This document shows, one piece after another, positions 1-6,839 of a DNA stretch of 38,251 bases (position 1 is its first letter; every line of letters begins with the position of its first letter). Source of the DNA: CAZVIK01 sp964627045 (GTDB lineage: Bacteria; Acidobacteriota; Terriglobia; Bryobacterales; Bryobacteraceae); the NCBI GenBank assembly GCA_964627045.1, contig CAZVIK010000011.1:1-38251 (forward strand). The letters are read 5' to 3'. The notes below the pieces were generated by a model. That model saw nothing but the letters and a program-made list of their open reading frames with translations, was not told the origin of the DNA and searched no databases. The position numbers and the translations under genes were made by a program.

Positions 1-955
1 CATCGCCATCGTCATCGTGAGCTGGAACACCAGGGATGTTCTCCGCCAATGTCTCGAGTCTCTGTCCCGGGCGTGTGAGGGGCTTTCCTGCCAGGTCTTC
101 GTAGTGGACAACGCCTCCTCGGACGGCACGCCGGAGATGGTGAGGCGGGAGTTCGCGGGCGTCACCGTCGTCCGGAACCTCTCGAATCTCGGGTTTGCGA
201 AGGCCAACAACATCGGCATCCGCCTGGCGCACGCGCGTTATCTCTGCCTGGTCAATTCCGATGTGGTCGTGCCCGCCGGGTGCCTTCCGAAGATGCTCGC
301 TCACATGGAGAGCCATCCCGAGGTGGGCCTGTTGGGGCCGCGGATGTTGGACGCCGGCGGCGTGCCGGGCGCTTCCTGCATGCGGCGGCCGACGCTTGCC
401 GTGACGTTGGTCAACGCCCTGGGCCTGGCAGGCGTGTTTAGGCAGTACCGGTTACACATGGACAACTACCGGTCGGAGGCGGCGCAGGAAGTCGATGTCC
501 TCAACGGCTGGTTCTGGATGGCGCGGAGCAGCGCGCTGGACGACGTGGGGCCGCTCGAAGAGGAGTTCTTCATGTATGGCGAGGACATCGACTGGTGCCA
601 CCGCTTCTGGCAGGCCGGCTGGCGGGTGGTCTACTTCCCCGAGGCCAGCGCCACGCACCTGGGCGGCGCAAGCTCGGCCCGGGCGCCGGTCCGCTTCTAT
701 GTCGAGATGCATCGCGCGAACATGCAGTATTGGCGGCGCCACCACTCAACGGCGTCGCAAGCCGTGTACTACGCGCTTTCGGTTCTCCACCACGCGGTGA
801 GGGTGGTGGGATACGGCGCCGCCTACCTCTTGCGGCCGGCGAGGCGCGGCGAAGCAGCCTTCAAGGTTGCCAGGAGCGCGGCTTGTCTCTTTTGGCTGCT
901 CGGCATCCGCACGCCGGGGCCGCGCCCCGCATCCGAGGCCTCCGCGGCGCTTTGA
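1..955 (+). CDS. Glycosyltransferase family 2 (5' truncated by window edge)
   Basis: Transfers a sugar from a nucleotide-sugar donor to a growing glycan at the cytoplasmic face of the membrane; donor and acceptor cannot be read from sequence. The frame is open to the left edge, and translating from base 2 gives IAIVIVSWNTRDVL, the usual first beta strand of a GT-A fold. The GTG at 17 is therefore internal and the true start lies just outside the window. Seen: nucleotide-binding region VFVVDNASSDGTPEMV, a DxD-like NSDVVV, and the acceptor-side EEFFMYGEDIDWCHRFWQAG typical of WbbL/rhamnosyltransferase-like GT2 enzymes. About 317 residues are present, close to full length. It is the first visible gene of the plus-strand EPS locus; the next start follows 52 bases after its stop. 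Confidence 0.9.
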   Translation, partial: IAIVIVSWNTRDVLRQCLESLSRACEGLSCQVFVVDNASSDGTPEMVRREFAGVTVVRNLSNLGFAKANNIGIRLAHARYLCLVNSDVVVPAGCLPKMLAHMESHPEVGLLGPRMLDAGGVPGASCMRRPTLAVTLVNALGLAGVFRQYRLHMDNYRSEAAQEVDVLNGWFWMARSSALDDVGPLEEEFFMYGEDIDWCHRFWQAGWRVVYFPEASATHLGGASSARAPVRFYVEMHRANMQYWRRHHSTASQAVYYALSVLHHAVRVVGYGAAYLLRPARRGEAAFKVARSAACLFWLLGIRTPGPRPASEASAAL

Positions 956-1007
956 GTCAAGTTCCATCTCCCGTTAAAGAACCGTGGCCAGAGCCGGATC
1001 CAATTCG

Positions 1008-1898
1008 ATGTCACGCCGCACTTACGTCCTGGTGACCGCCGCCTACAACGAGGCGGCTTTGATCGAAAACGCGATTCGCTCGGTGCTGTCGCAAACCGTG
1101 CCGCCCGCCGAATGGATCGTAGTGAGCGACGGCTCCGACGACGGCACCGACGAGATCGTCGGCCGGGCCGCCGGGGACGCTCCGTTTCTGCGCCTGGTGC
1201 GGATCGACGCGCCGCATTCCCGGAGCTTTGCCGCGCAGGTGGAAGCCATCAACACCGGCGTCGCCGCCCTTGCCAGCCGCGACTATGAGTTCATCGGGAA
1301 CCTGGACGCCGACGTTTCCTTCGGCGGCGATTATTTCGAGAAACTGCTGGGCCGTTTCGACGCCAACCCGCGGCTGGGTCTGGCGGGCGGCACCATCCGG
1401 GAACTGGACGGCGGCGTGCTTCGCGCCGTGCGCGGGGAGCGGCTGGGGAGCGTTCCCCATGCCGTGCAGATGTTCCGCCGCGCCTGTTACCAGGCGGCGG
1501 GGCCCTACCGCGCGCTGCGCTTCGGCGGGCCGGATACCTACGCCGAGGTCCGGGCGCGCATGGCGGGCTGGGAAGTCGAGGCGTTCCCGGACCTGGTGGT
1601 GCAGCACCACCGGTTCACCTCCAGCGCCGGTGGGGTGTTGCGTGGCCGCCTGCGGCAGGGGGCGATGGACTACAGCCTCGGCTACGACCCGCTGTTTGAG
1701 ATTTTCAAATGCGCCCGCCGCATTGGCGAGCGGCCGGCAGTGTTGGGCGCGTTGGCCCGCCTGGCCGCCTTCTGGTGGTCCTATGCCGCGGTGCGGCAAC
1801 GGGAGGCTCCCCGGGAGTTCGTCGAGTTCCTCCGCGCCGAACAGCGGGACCGCTTGCGCCGTTACTTCGTCTCCGCCCGGGAATCACGTGCCCTATGA
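1008..1898 (+). CDS. Glycosyltransferase family 2
   Basis: Cytoplasmic GT-A fold sugar transferase, 296 residues. Seen: the N-terminal strand TYVLVTAAYNEAALIENAI, the donor-binding VVSDGSDDGTDEIV, the metal-binding LDADVSFGGDYF (DAD is the DxD motif), and an acceptor-side region around RFGGPDTYAEVRARMAGWEV. I chose ATG 1008 because GT2 proteins normally begin within a few residues of the first strand. An in-frame GTG at 984 would add eight uninformative residues. No transmembrane segment is obvious, so it is probably peripheral rather than a processive synthase. The stop overlaps the next start (ATGA at 1895-1898), indicating translational coupling within the EPS operon. Confidence 0.9.
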   Translation: MSRRTYVLVTAAYNEAALIENAIRSVLSQTVPPAEWIVVSDGSDDGTDEIVGRAAGDAPFLRLVRIDAPHSRSFAAQVEAINTGVAALASRDYEFIGNLDADVSFGGDYFEKLLGRFDANPRLGLAGGTIRELDGGVLRAVRGERLGSVPHAVQMFRRACYQAAGPYRALRFGGPDTYAEVRARMAGWEVEAFPDLVVQHHRFTSSAGGVLRGRLRQGAMDYSLGYDPLFEIFKCARRIGERPAVLGALARLAAFWWSYAAVRQREAPREFVEFLRAEQRDRLRRYFVSARESRAL

Positions 1899-3130
1899 GA
1901 GCCTGCATCGTTGCACATCGCGTCTACGACAGCAACGCGCACCTGCGGCAGTTCGCCCAGGCTCTGGCCGGCCGAGGCGACCAAGTGGATGCGATTTGTC
2001 TGCGCGCCTGGGACCTGCCCTCGCGGGAAGTGGTCGAGGGAGTCAACGTGCGCCGCGTGCTGCACCGCTCCGTTAAGGAAAAGGGGCGCATTTCTTATCT
2101 GCTCAGCGTCGCCGCATTCATGCTGTCGACGGCGTTCCGCCTCGCCTGGCGCCACCTCCGCTCGCCGTATCACTTGATTCACGTGCAGGCCATGCCGGAT
2201 TGCCTGGTCTTCGCGGCCCTGATTCCGAAGCTGCTCGGGGCGAAGGTCATCCTCGACTTGCGCGACGTCATGCCCGAGTTCTACGCCAGCAAGTACGGCG
2301 TGGGCTCGGACTCGGTTCTCTGCCGCATGCTGGCGGCCGTGGAGCGGCGTTCGGCTCGGGCCGCCGACCACGTGATCGTGGCCAATCCCATCTGGGTGGA
2401 GCGCGTCGCGGCGCGATCGGCTCCGCGGGCCAAGTGCACGATGATCTGGTATTCACCCGATCCCAAGGTCTGGCACCCGCGCCGGAACCGGCGCGACGAC
2501 GGGCGGTTCATCATCGTCTACCCGGGGACGCTGAACTGGCATCAGGGAGTGGACATCGCCGTGCGCGCGCTCCCCTCGGTGCTGCAGGAAGTCCCGGAGG
2601 CCGAGTTCCATATTTACGGCAACGGCGCGGATCAGCCGAGACTCGCGGAAATGGCCAAGCATCTCGGCATCGAGCACAAGGTCCGCTTCTTTGACCCCAG
2701 GCCGCTCGTCGAGATCGCCGCCATCATGGCGGACGCCGACCTGGCAGTCGTTCCCAAACGCGTCAGCAGCGGGTTCGGCGACGAAGCGGCCAGCACGAAG
2801 ATCTGGGAGTTCATGGCGCTGGGGGTCCCGGTGGTGGCCACCAGAACCCGGGTCGAATCGATCTTCCTGGACGACAGCCTGGTTCGTTTCTTCGAGTCGG
2901 AAAACGTGGAGGAGCTCGCCGAGGCAATCCTCTCGATCCGCAAGGACGCGGGGCTGCGAGAGCGGCTGTCTCAAAACGGGCTGGACTACATCCGCCGTCA
3001 CGGGTGGACCTCGACGGTCGCAGCATACCGCGACCTAGTGGACGGCCTGGTCTCGGGGTCTCGTGCCCGCGACGGACGCAGGCCGGAGGCCGAACGTGGG
3101 GCGGCGGCGCAGCAAGGCGTAGGGAAGTGA
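1895..3130 (+). CDS. Glycosyltransferase family 4 (GT-B fold)
   Basis: Retaining glycosyltransferase of 411 residues, expected to add one sugar to the lipid-linked repeat unit. Seen: N-terminal Rossmann half starting MRACIVAHRVYDSNAHLRQF; a membrane-associating hydrophobic stretch near SPYHLIHVQAMPDCLVFAAL; and the C-terminal donor-binding half with VYPGTLNWHQGVDIAVRAL, FHIYGNGADQPRLAEMA and the family E-x7-E region in EAASTKIWEFMALGVPVVAT. The start is fixed by the ATGA overlap with the upstream GT2; the frame is open further upstream but only as an overlap with that gene. Its stop in turn overlaps the next ATG (TGATG at 3128-3132). The sugar cannot be predicted. Confidence 0.92.
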   Translation: MRACIVAHRVYDSNAHLRQFAQALAGRGDQVDAICLRAWDLPSREVVEGVNVRRVLHRSVKEKGRISYLLSVAAFMLSTAFRLAWRHLRSPYHLIHVQAMPDCLVFAALIPKLLGAKVILDLRDVMPEFYASKYGVGSDSVLCRMLAAVERRSARAADHVIVANPIWVERVAARSAPRAKCTMIWYSPDPKVWHPRRNRRDDGRFIIVYPGTLNWHQGVDIAVRALPSVLQEVPEAEFHIYGNGADQPRLAEMAKHLGIEHKVRFFDPRPLVEIAAIMADADLAVVPKRVSSGFGDEAASTKIWEFMALGVPVVATRTRVESIFLDDSLVRFFESENVEELAEAILSIRKDAGLRERLSQNGLDYIRRHGWTSTVAAYRDLVDGLVSGSRARDGRRPEAERGAAAQQGVGK

Positions 3131-4167
3131 TGGTGTTTGAACTCAACCCTGTGACCGACGCCAGATGGAGCGCGCTGGCGGAATCCCATCCGCGCGCCTC
3201 GGTCTTCCATACACCGGGCTGGCTGCGGGCGTTGTCGCAGACCTATGGGTTCCAGCCCTCCGCCGTAACCAGCGCCACGCCTGGAGAAGCGCTCCGCGAC
3301 GGCCTGGTGTTCTGCCGAGTGGGCGGGTGGCTGGGCGGGCGCCGCATCGTCTCCTTGCCGTTTTCCGATCATTGTGAGCCGCTGGTGGAAGGGGATCAAG
3401 GGCTGGCGCTTCTGCTTAAGCCGCTCATCGGAGACGGGGACGCCGGCCGGCGCAACCGGATTGAAATCCGCCCCGTGACGCCGCCCGCCGGTCCGCCATT
3501 CCTGCTGGAGCCGGGATCGTCCTATTGGCTGCACCGGCTGGATCTGCGACCCGGTTTGGAGTCCGTGTTTCGCGGTTTCCACAAGGATTGCGTGCAGCGG
3601 CGCATCCGCAAGGCGGAAAAGGAAGGTCTGGAGTACCGAACCGGACGTTCCGAGGATTTGCTGGCGAGTTTCTACCGCCTGGTGGTGCTGACGCGGCGGC
3701 GGCAAAAGCTGCCGCCCCAACCAATTGCCTGGTTCCGGAACCTGATCGGTGAGATGGGCGAACGCCTGTCGATTAACGTTGCGGAAAAGCGCGGAGAGGC
3801 GGTTGCTGCGATCCTCACGCTCCGCCACAAAGACACGTTGACCTATAAGTACGGTTGCTCGGAAAAGCGGCTGGCATCGCTGGGGGGAATGCAGTTTCTT
3901 TTCTGGAGCGCCATCCAGGATGCGATGGGAGGAGGGCTAACGCAATTCGACCTCGGACGAACCGACATGGACAACGAAGGCTTGACGGCCTTCAAGGATC
4001 GCTTGGGCGCGACCAGAGCCACGTTGCAGTATTGGCAATACCCGGCGCCCTGTGCGCGGCCCCTGGTGAGCGGCTGGGGCGCGAGGGTCGTCCGGGAAGC
4101 GCTGGCAGCGGCGCCCGACCCGGTACTGAAAGCCGCGTCGAGTCTTCTTTACAGGCACTTCGCATGA
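3130..4167 (+). CDS. FemAB-like / GNAT-fold acyltransferase of an EPS locus
   Basis: 345 residues resembling the double-GNAT Acetyltransf_6/FemAB group. Members of this group in bacterial EPS loci (including PEP-CTERM/exosortase-associated ones) are presumed to transfer an acyl or aminoacyl group to a glycan or lipid-linked intermediate. Seen: the N-terminal SVFHTPGWLRALSQTYGF segment typical of this group, and the second-lobe patterns HKDCVQRRIRKAEKEGLEY, VAAILTLRHKDTLTYKYGC and LTQFDLGRTDMDNEGLTAFK. ATG 3130 overlaps the previous stop and has GGGAAG just upstream. Its acyl donor is unknown. Because a carrier-protein assembly line lies two genes downstream, a thioester donor is an attractive but unproven idea; acyl-CoA or aminoacyl-tRNA are the family alternatives. 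Confidence 0.82.
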   Translation: MVFELNPVTDARWSALAESHPRASVFHTPGWLRALSQTYGFQPSAVTSATPGEALRDGLVFCRVGGWLGGRRIVSLPFSDHCEPLVEGDQGLALLLKPLIGDGDAGRRNRIEIRPVTPPAGPPFLLEPGSSYWLHRLDLRPGLESVFRGFHKDCVQRRIRKAEKEGLEYRTGRSEDLLASFYRLVVLTRRRQKLPPQPIAWFRNLIGEMGERLSINVAEKRGEAVAAILTLRHKDTLTYKYGCSEKRLASLGGMQFLFWSAIQDAMGGGLTQFDLGRTDMDNEGLTAFKDRLGATRATLQYWQYPAPCARPLVSGWGARVVREALAAAPDPVLKAASSLLYRHFA

Positions 4168-5513
4168 ATCCTTCCCAGTTGGTGGCCGAGTACTTCCGTT
4201 GTCCCACGACGCCCGGGCGCGTGGTGTCGGCCGCCAAGCTCGACGGGCGGCGCGGCTATTTCCACTTTGGGCGCGATGCCATTTGCTACGGGCGCCTGTC
4301 GGGGGCCACGCCGGCCAGCACAGCCGATGGGATCACTGACGATCTGCTTCCCTCGCCGGACCCGGAGGGCCTGCCGGCGCCGCTTCCCTTCGACGCGGCC
4401 GAGGTCATTGACAACCTGCGTTACGAGCGATACGTGAGCGGCGCGCCGGCCGGCAAACCGGCCGCGCCCGAGGTCGTCCGGAAGGCGTATTATTTCCTGC
4501 GCCCGCTCCTGCCAGTGGGCTTGCGCCGCCAGCTACAGCGGCGGAGTCTGAAGGGGTGGGAGCGAATCGCGTTTCCGGAATGGCCGTTGGACTCCACCGT
4601 GGATCGCCTGCACCGGCGGCTGCTGGCGCTGGAAATGCGGGCGAGCGGGGTCCGCAGGTTGCCGTTTGTCTGGTTCTGGCCCGATGGCTATTCCAGTTGC
4701 GCCATCATGACGCACGACGTCGAAACCGCCGATGGGAGGGACTACTGCCCCCGCCTGATGGACCTCGACGACTCGTTCGGCATTAAGAGCTCGTTCCAAT
4801 TTGTCCCCGAGGACCGGTATGCGTTGCCCTCGGAAATCCGCGAGCAAGTCCGGGCGCGGGGATTCGAGTTCAATATTCACGACCTGAACCACGACGGCCA
4901 CCTCTTCGCCAATCACGATGAGTTCATCCAGCGTGCCAAGCGGATCAACCGTTACGCCCGCGCCCACGGGGCGCGCGGGTTCCGGTCGGCTGTCCTGTAT
5001 CGCAACGCCGACTGGTATGGGGAGTTCGAGTTTTCCTACGACATGTCGATTCCGAATGTGGGACACCTGGAGCCGCAACGCGGAGGTTGCTGTACCGTGA
5101 TGCCGTACTTCATCGGCGGCGTCCTGGAATTGCCCCTCACGACGAGCGAAGACTACACCTTGTTTCACGTGTTGGGCGACTACTCGATCGATTTGTGGAA
5201 GCGGCAGATCGGCATGGTCGTCGACGCCCATGGCCTGATCAGCGTCAACGCCCACCCGGACTACCTGATTCGGGAGAAGGCGCGCACGGTCTACATGAAT
5301 CTGCTGGATTGCCTGTCCGGTCTACGCGCCAAGAATAGGATCTGGTTCACACTGCCCGGCGAGGTGGACCGCTGGTGGCGGCAGCGCCGGAAGTTAGGGC
5401 TGGTGTACGCCCAGGGAGCGTGGCAGATCGCCGGGGCGGGGGCTGAGCGCGCGCGCGTGGCCCACGCGGTGCTCGCCAAGGGCGGCGACACCGTCGAGTA
5501 CGATCTCGCCTGA
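4164..5513 (+). CDS. Polysaccharide deacetylase family protein
   Basis: 449 residues, predicted to remove N- or O-acetyl groups from a polysaccharide (carbohydrate esterase 4 / NodB-homology fold). Seen: the catalytic/metal motif MTHDVETADGRD (around residues 180-190), a distal metal-binding histidine region FEFNIHDLNHDGHLF, a RGFRS segment, and VNAHPDYLI near the end, matching the late NodB His motif. The N-terminal ~150 residues match nothing I recognise. No signal peptide is seen, so the protein is cytoplasmic or non-classically exported. The start overlaps the upstream stop (ATGA at 4164-4167). About 150 bases separate it from the next gene, the largest gap inside the locus, so an internal promoter is possible there. 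Confidence 0.85.
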   Translation: MNPSQLVAEYFRCPTTPGRVVSAAKLDGRRGYFHFGRDAICYGRLSGATPASTADGITDDLLPSPDPEGLPAPLPFDAAEVIDNLRYERYVSGAPAGKPAAPEVVRKAYYFLRPLLPVGLRRQLQRRSLKGWERIAFPEWPLDSTVDRLHRRLLALEMRASGVRRLPFVWFWPDGYSSCAIMTHDVETADGRDYCPRLMDLDDSFGIKSSFQFVPEDRYALPSEIREQVRARGFEFNIHDLNHDGHLFANHDEFIQRAKRINRYARAHGARGFRSAVLYRNADWYGEFEFSYDMSIPNVGHLEPQRGGCCTVMPYFIGGVLELPLTTSEDYTLFHVLGDYSIDLWKRQIGMVVDAHGLISVNAHPDYLIREKARTVYMNLLDCLSGLRAKNRIWFTLPGEVDRWWRQRRKLGLVYAQGAWQIAGAGAERARVAHAVLAKGGDTVEYDLA

Positions 5514-5648
5514 GCCACAGCCGATGAGGGATGTAATGCACCCGGAACACCCATCGCAGCAAACGGAGACGCCTCGGGCCATACGTTCCAGTGAAGCTCT
5601 CGTTGGAGACACAAAGTGCCCGGTGCAGGCCGGATTGCCGGCCGGGCC

Positions 5649-5658
5649 GGAGGAGAAG
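5649..5658 (+). promoter_or_regulatory. Strong ribosome binding site deciding the start at 5664
   Basis: GGAGGAGAAG lies 5 bases before ATG 5664. This supports ATG 5664 over the in-frame ATG at 5616, which would add 16 low-complexity residues and has no comparable site. Confidence 0.75.
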
Positions 5659-5663
5659 ACGCC

Positions 5664-6824
5664 ATGCCGATAGCGGGATCTTACGACGTTCACAGTTTTG
5701 CCATCGATCCGGCGGGCGAGGTCGGCCGACTGGACGCACAGGTCGATCTGTTCTGGCCGCAGGAGTCGGCGCTGTACGAGCGCTTGGGCCTGCGTGACGG
5801 GATGTCCGTTTTGGACGGCGGATGCGGAACGGGTTCGGTTCTTCTCAAGCTGCACGCGCGCCATCCCGGGCTCCAGTCCTGCGGCATCGACCTGGACGAA
5901 GGATTGGTGGAACACGCCTCACGGCGGTTACGCGAAGCTTCCGTTCACGGCTGCCGCATCTCCCGGCAGTCGCTCGACGGGCTGGAGTTTCCCGAGGGGT
6001 CGTTTGATTTCGCGATTTCGCGCCTGGTCGTGGAACACCTCCCCGATCCGCTTCCCGCCGTGCGGCAGGTCCGGCGGGTGCTGGCCGACGGCGGCACGGC
6101 GGTGTTCCTGGCCAACGACTTCGATTTCCACCTGAGAACGTCGCCCGATTGTCCGGTCCTGGACGATCTCTATGACGCCTACCGCCGCGCCCGAAGAGCC
6201 GACGGCGGCAATCCGTGTATCGGGCGCGAACTGCCCGGCCTGCTGCGCCGCGCCGGGTTCTCCGAAGTCGCCTTCCATGTTTTGGCTGCCCATAGCCAGG
6301 TGTCCGGGGACGCTGCGTTTCTGCGCGCCGAGGGCGCCGGCATCCCGGCCCAACTGGTAAAAAGCGGATACCTGGCGCCGGAAACTCTGGACCGGCTGGC
6401 GCGCGAATGGCGTGCCATGCTGGCCGCGCCGGAACATTCGATGTTTCGCATGCTGGTGGCGGTCTCGGGCGTCAATCGCCCCGCGGAGGATGTGGAGGGT
6501 CAAGACTCCGCAACGCCGCGCCCGGCCGTTGCGCGCCGCCCGCTGCCCTCGGCCGCGCCCCAGACGCCGTCGAACGGCGGCGCAGCCCTGAATGTGGCGG
6601 CCTTGGTGATCGAAGCGCTCGCGCGGGAGATGAACGTCGCGCCGGAGGTCCTCGACCCTGGGATGTCCCTGATTCAACTCGGAGGAGACTCGCTCGCCGC
6701 CGTGGGGCTGTGCGAGACGCTGCGGGAACGCCTGTCGGTAGACCTTTCGGTGGCGGCGGTGCTCTCCGAAAAGCCTCTCTCCGCGCTCGCCGCGGAGGTG
6801 GAAGAGAGGATTCGCCACCGGTAG
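5664..6824 (+). CDS. SAM-dependent methyltransferase fused to a C-terminal carrier protein (MT-PCP/ACP)
   Basis: 386 residues. The N-terminal half is a class I methyltransferase: SAM-binding motif I VLDGGCGTGS at residues 49-58, acidic GIDLDEG after strand 2, and motif FDFAISRLVVEHLPDPL. A ~50-residue Pro/Ala/Arg-rich linker follows. The C-terminal ~85 residues are a phosphopantetheine carrier with LIQLGGDSLAAVGL, attachment Ser343. It sits 15 bases before the NRPS, whose first domain is a condensation domain, so this carrier is the natural upstream donor for that domain, and the methyltransferase may act on whatever is tethered here. No adenylation or acyl-ligase domain to load it is present in the window. 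MT domains are usually embedded in NRPS/PKS modules; a separate MT-carrier protein is less common. The methylation target (O, N or C) is not predictable. Confidence 0.88.
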   Translation: MPIAGSYDVHSFAIDPAGEVGRLDAQVDLFWPQESALYERLGLRDGMSVLDGGCGTGSVLLKLHARHPGLQSCGIDLDEGLVEHASRRLREASVHGCRISRQSLDGLEFPEGSFDFAISRLVVEHLPDPLPAVRQVRRVLADGGTAVFLANDFDFHLRTSPDCPVLDDLYDAYRRARRADGGNPCIGRELPGLLRRAGFSEVAFHVLAAHSQVSGDAAFLRAEGAGIPAQLVKSGYLAPETLDRLAREWRAMLAAPEHSMFRMLVAVSGVNRPAEDVEGQDSATPRPAVARRPLPSAAPQTPSNGGAALNVAALVIEALAREMNVAPEVLDPGMSLIQLGGDSLAAVGLCETLRERLSVDLSVAAVLSEKPLSALAAEVEERIRHR

Positions 6825-6839
6825 CGGCCGGAGGACGTC

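Noticed and set aside
1709..1894. Upstream extension of the GT4 gene
   Set aside because: It lies wholly within the preceding GT2 in another frame; the ATGA start at 1895 begins exactly at the GT-B first strand.
5514..5648. Small plus-strand reading frame in the gap before the MT-carrier gene
   Set aside because: Arg/Pro-rich with no RBS and overlapping the next gene in a different frame; nothing resembles a protein.
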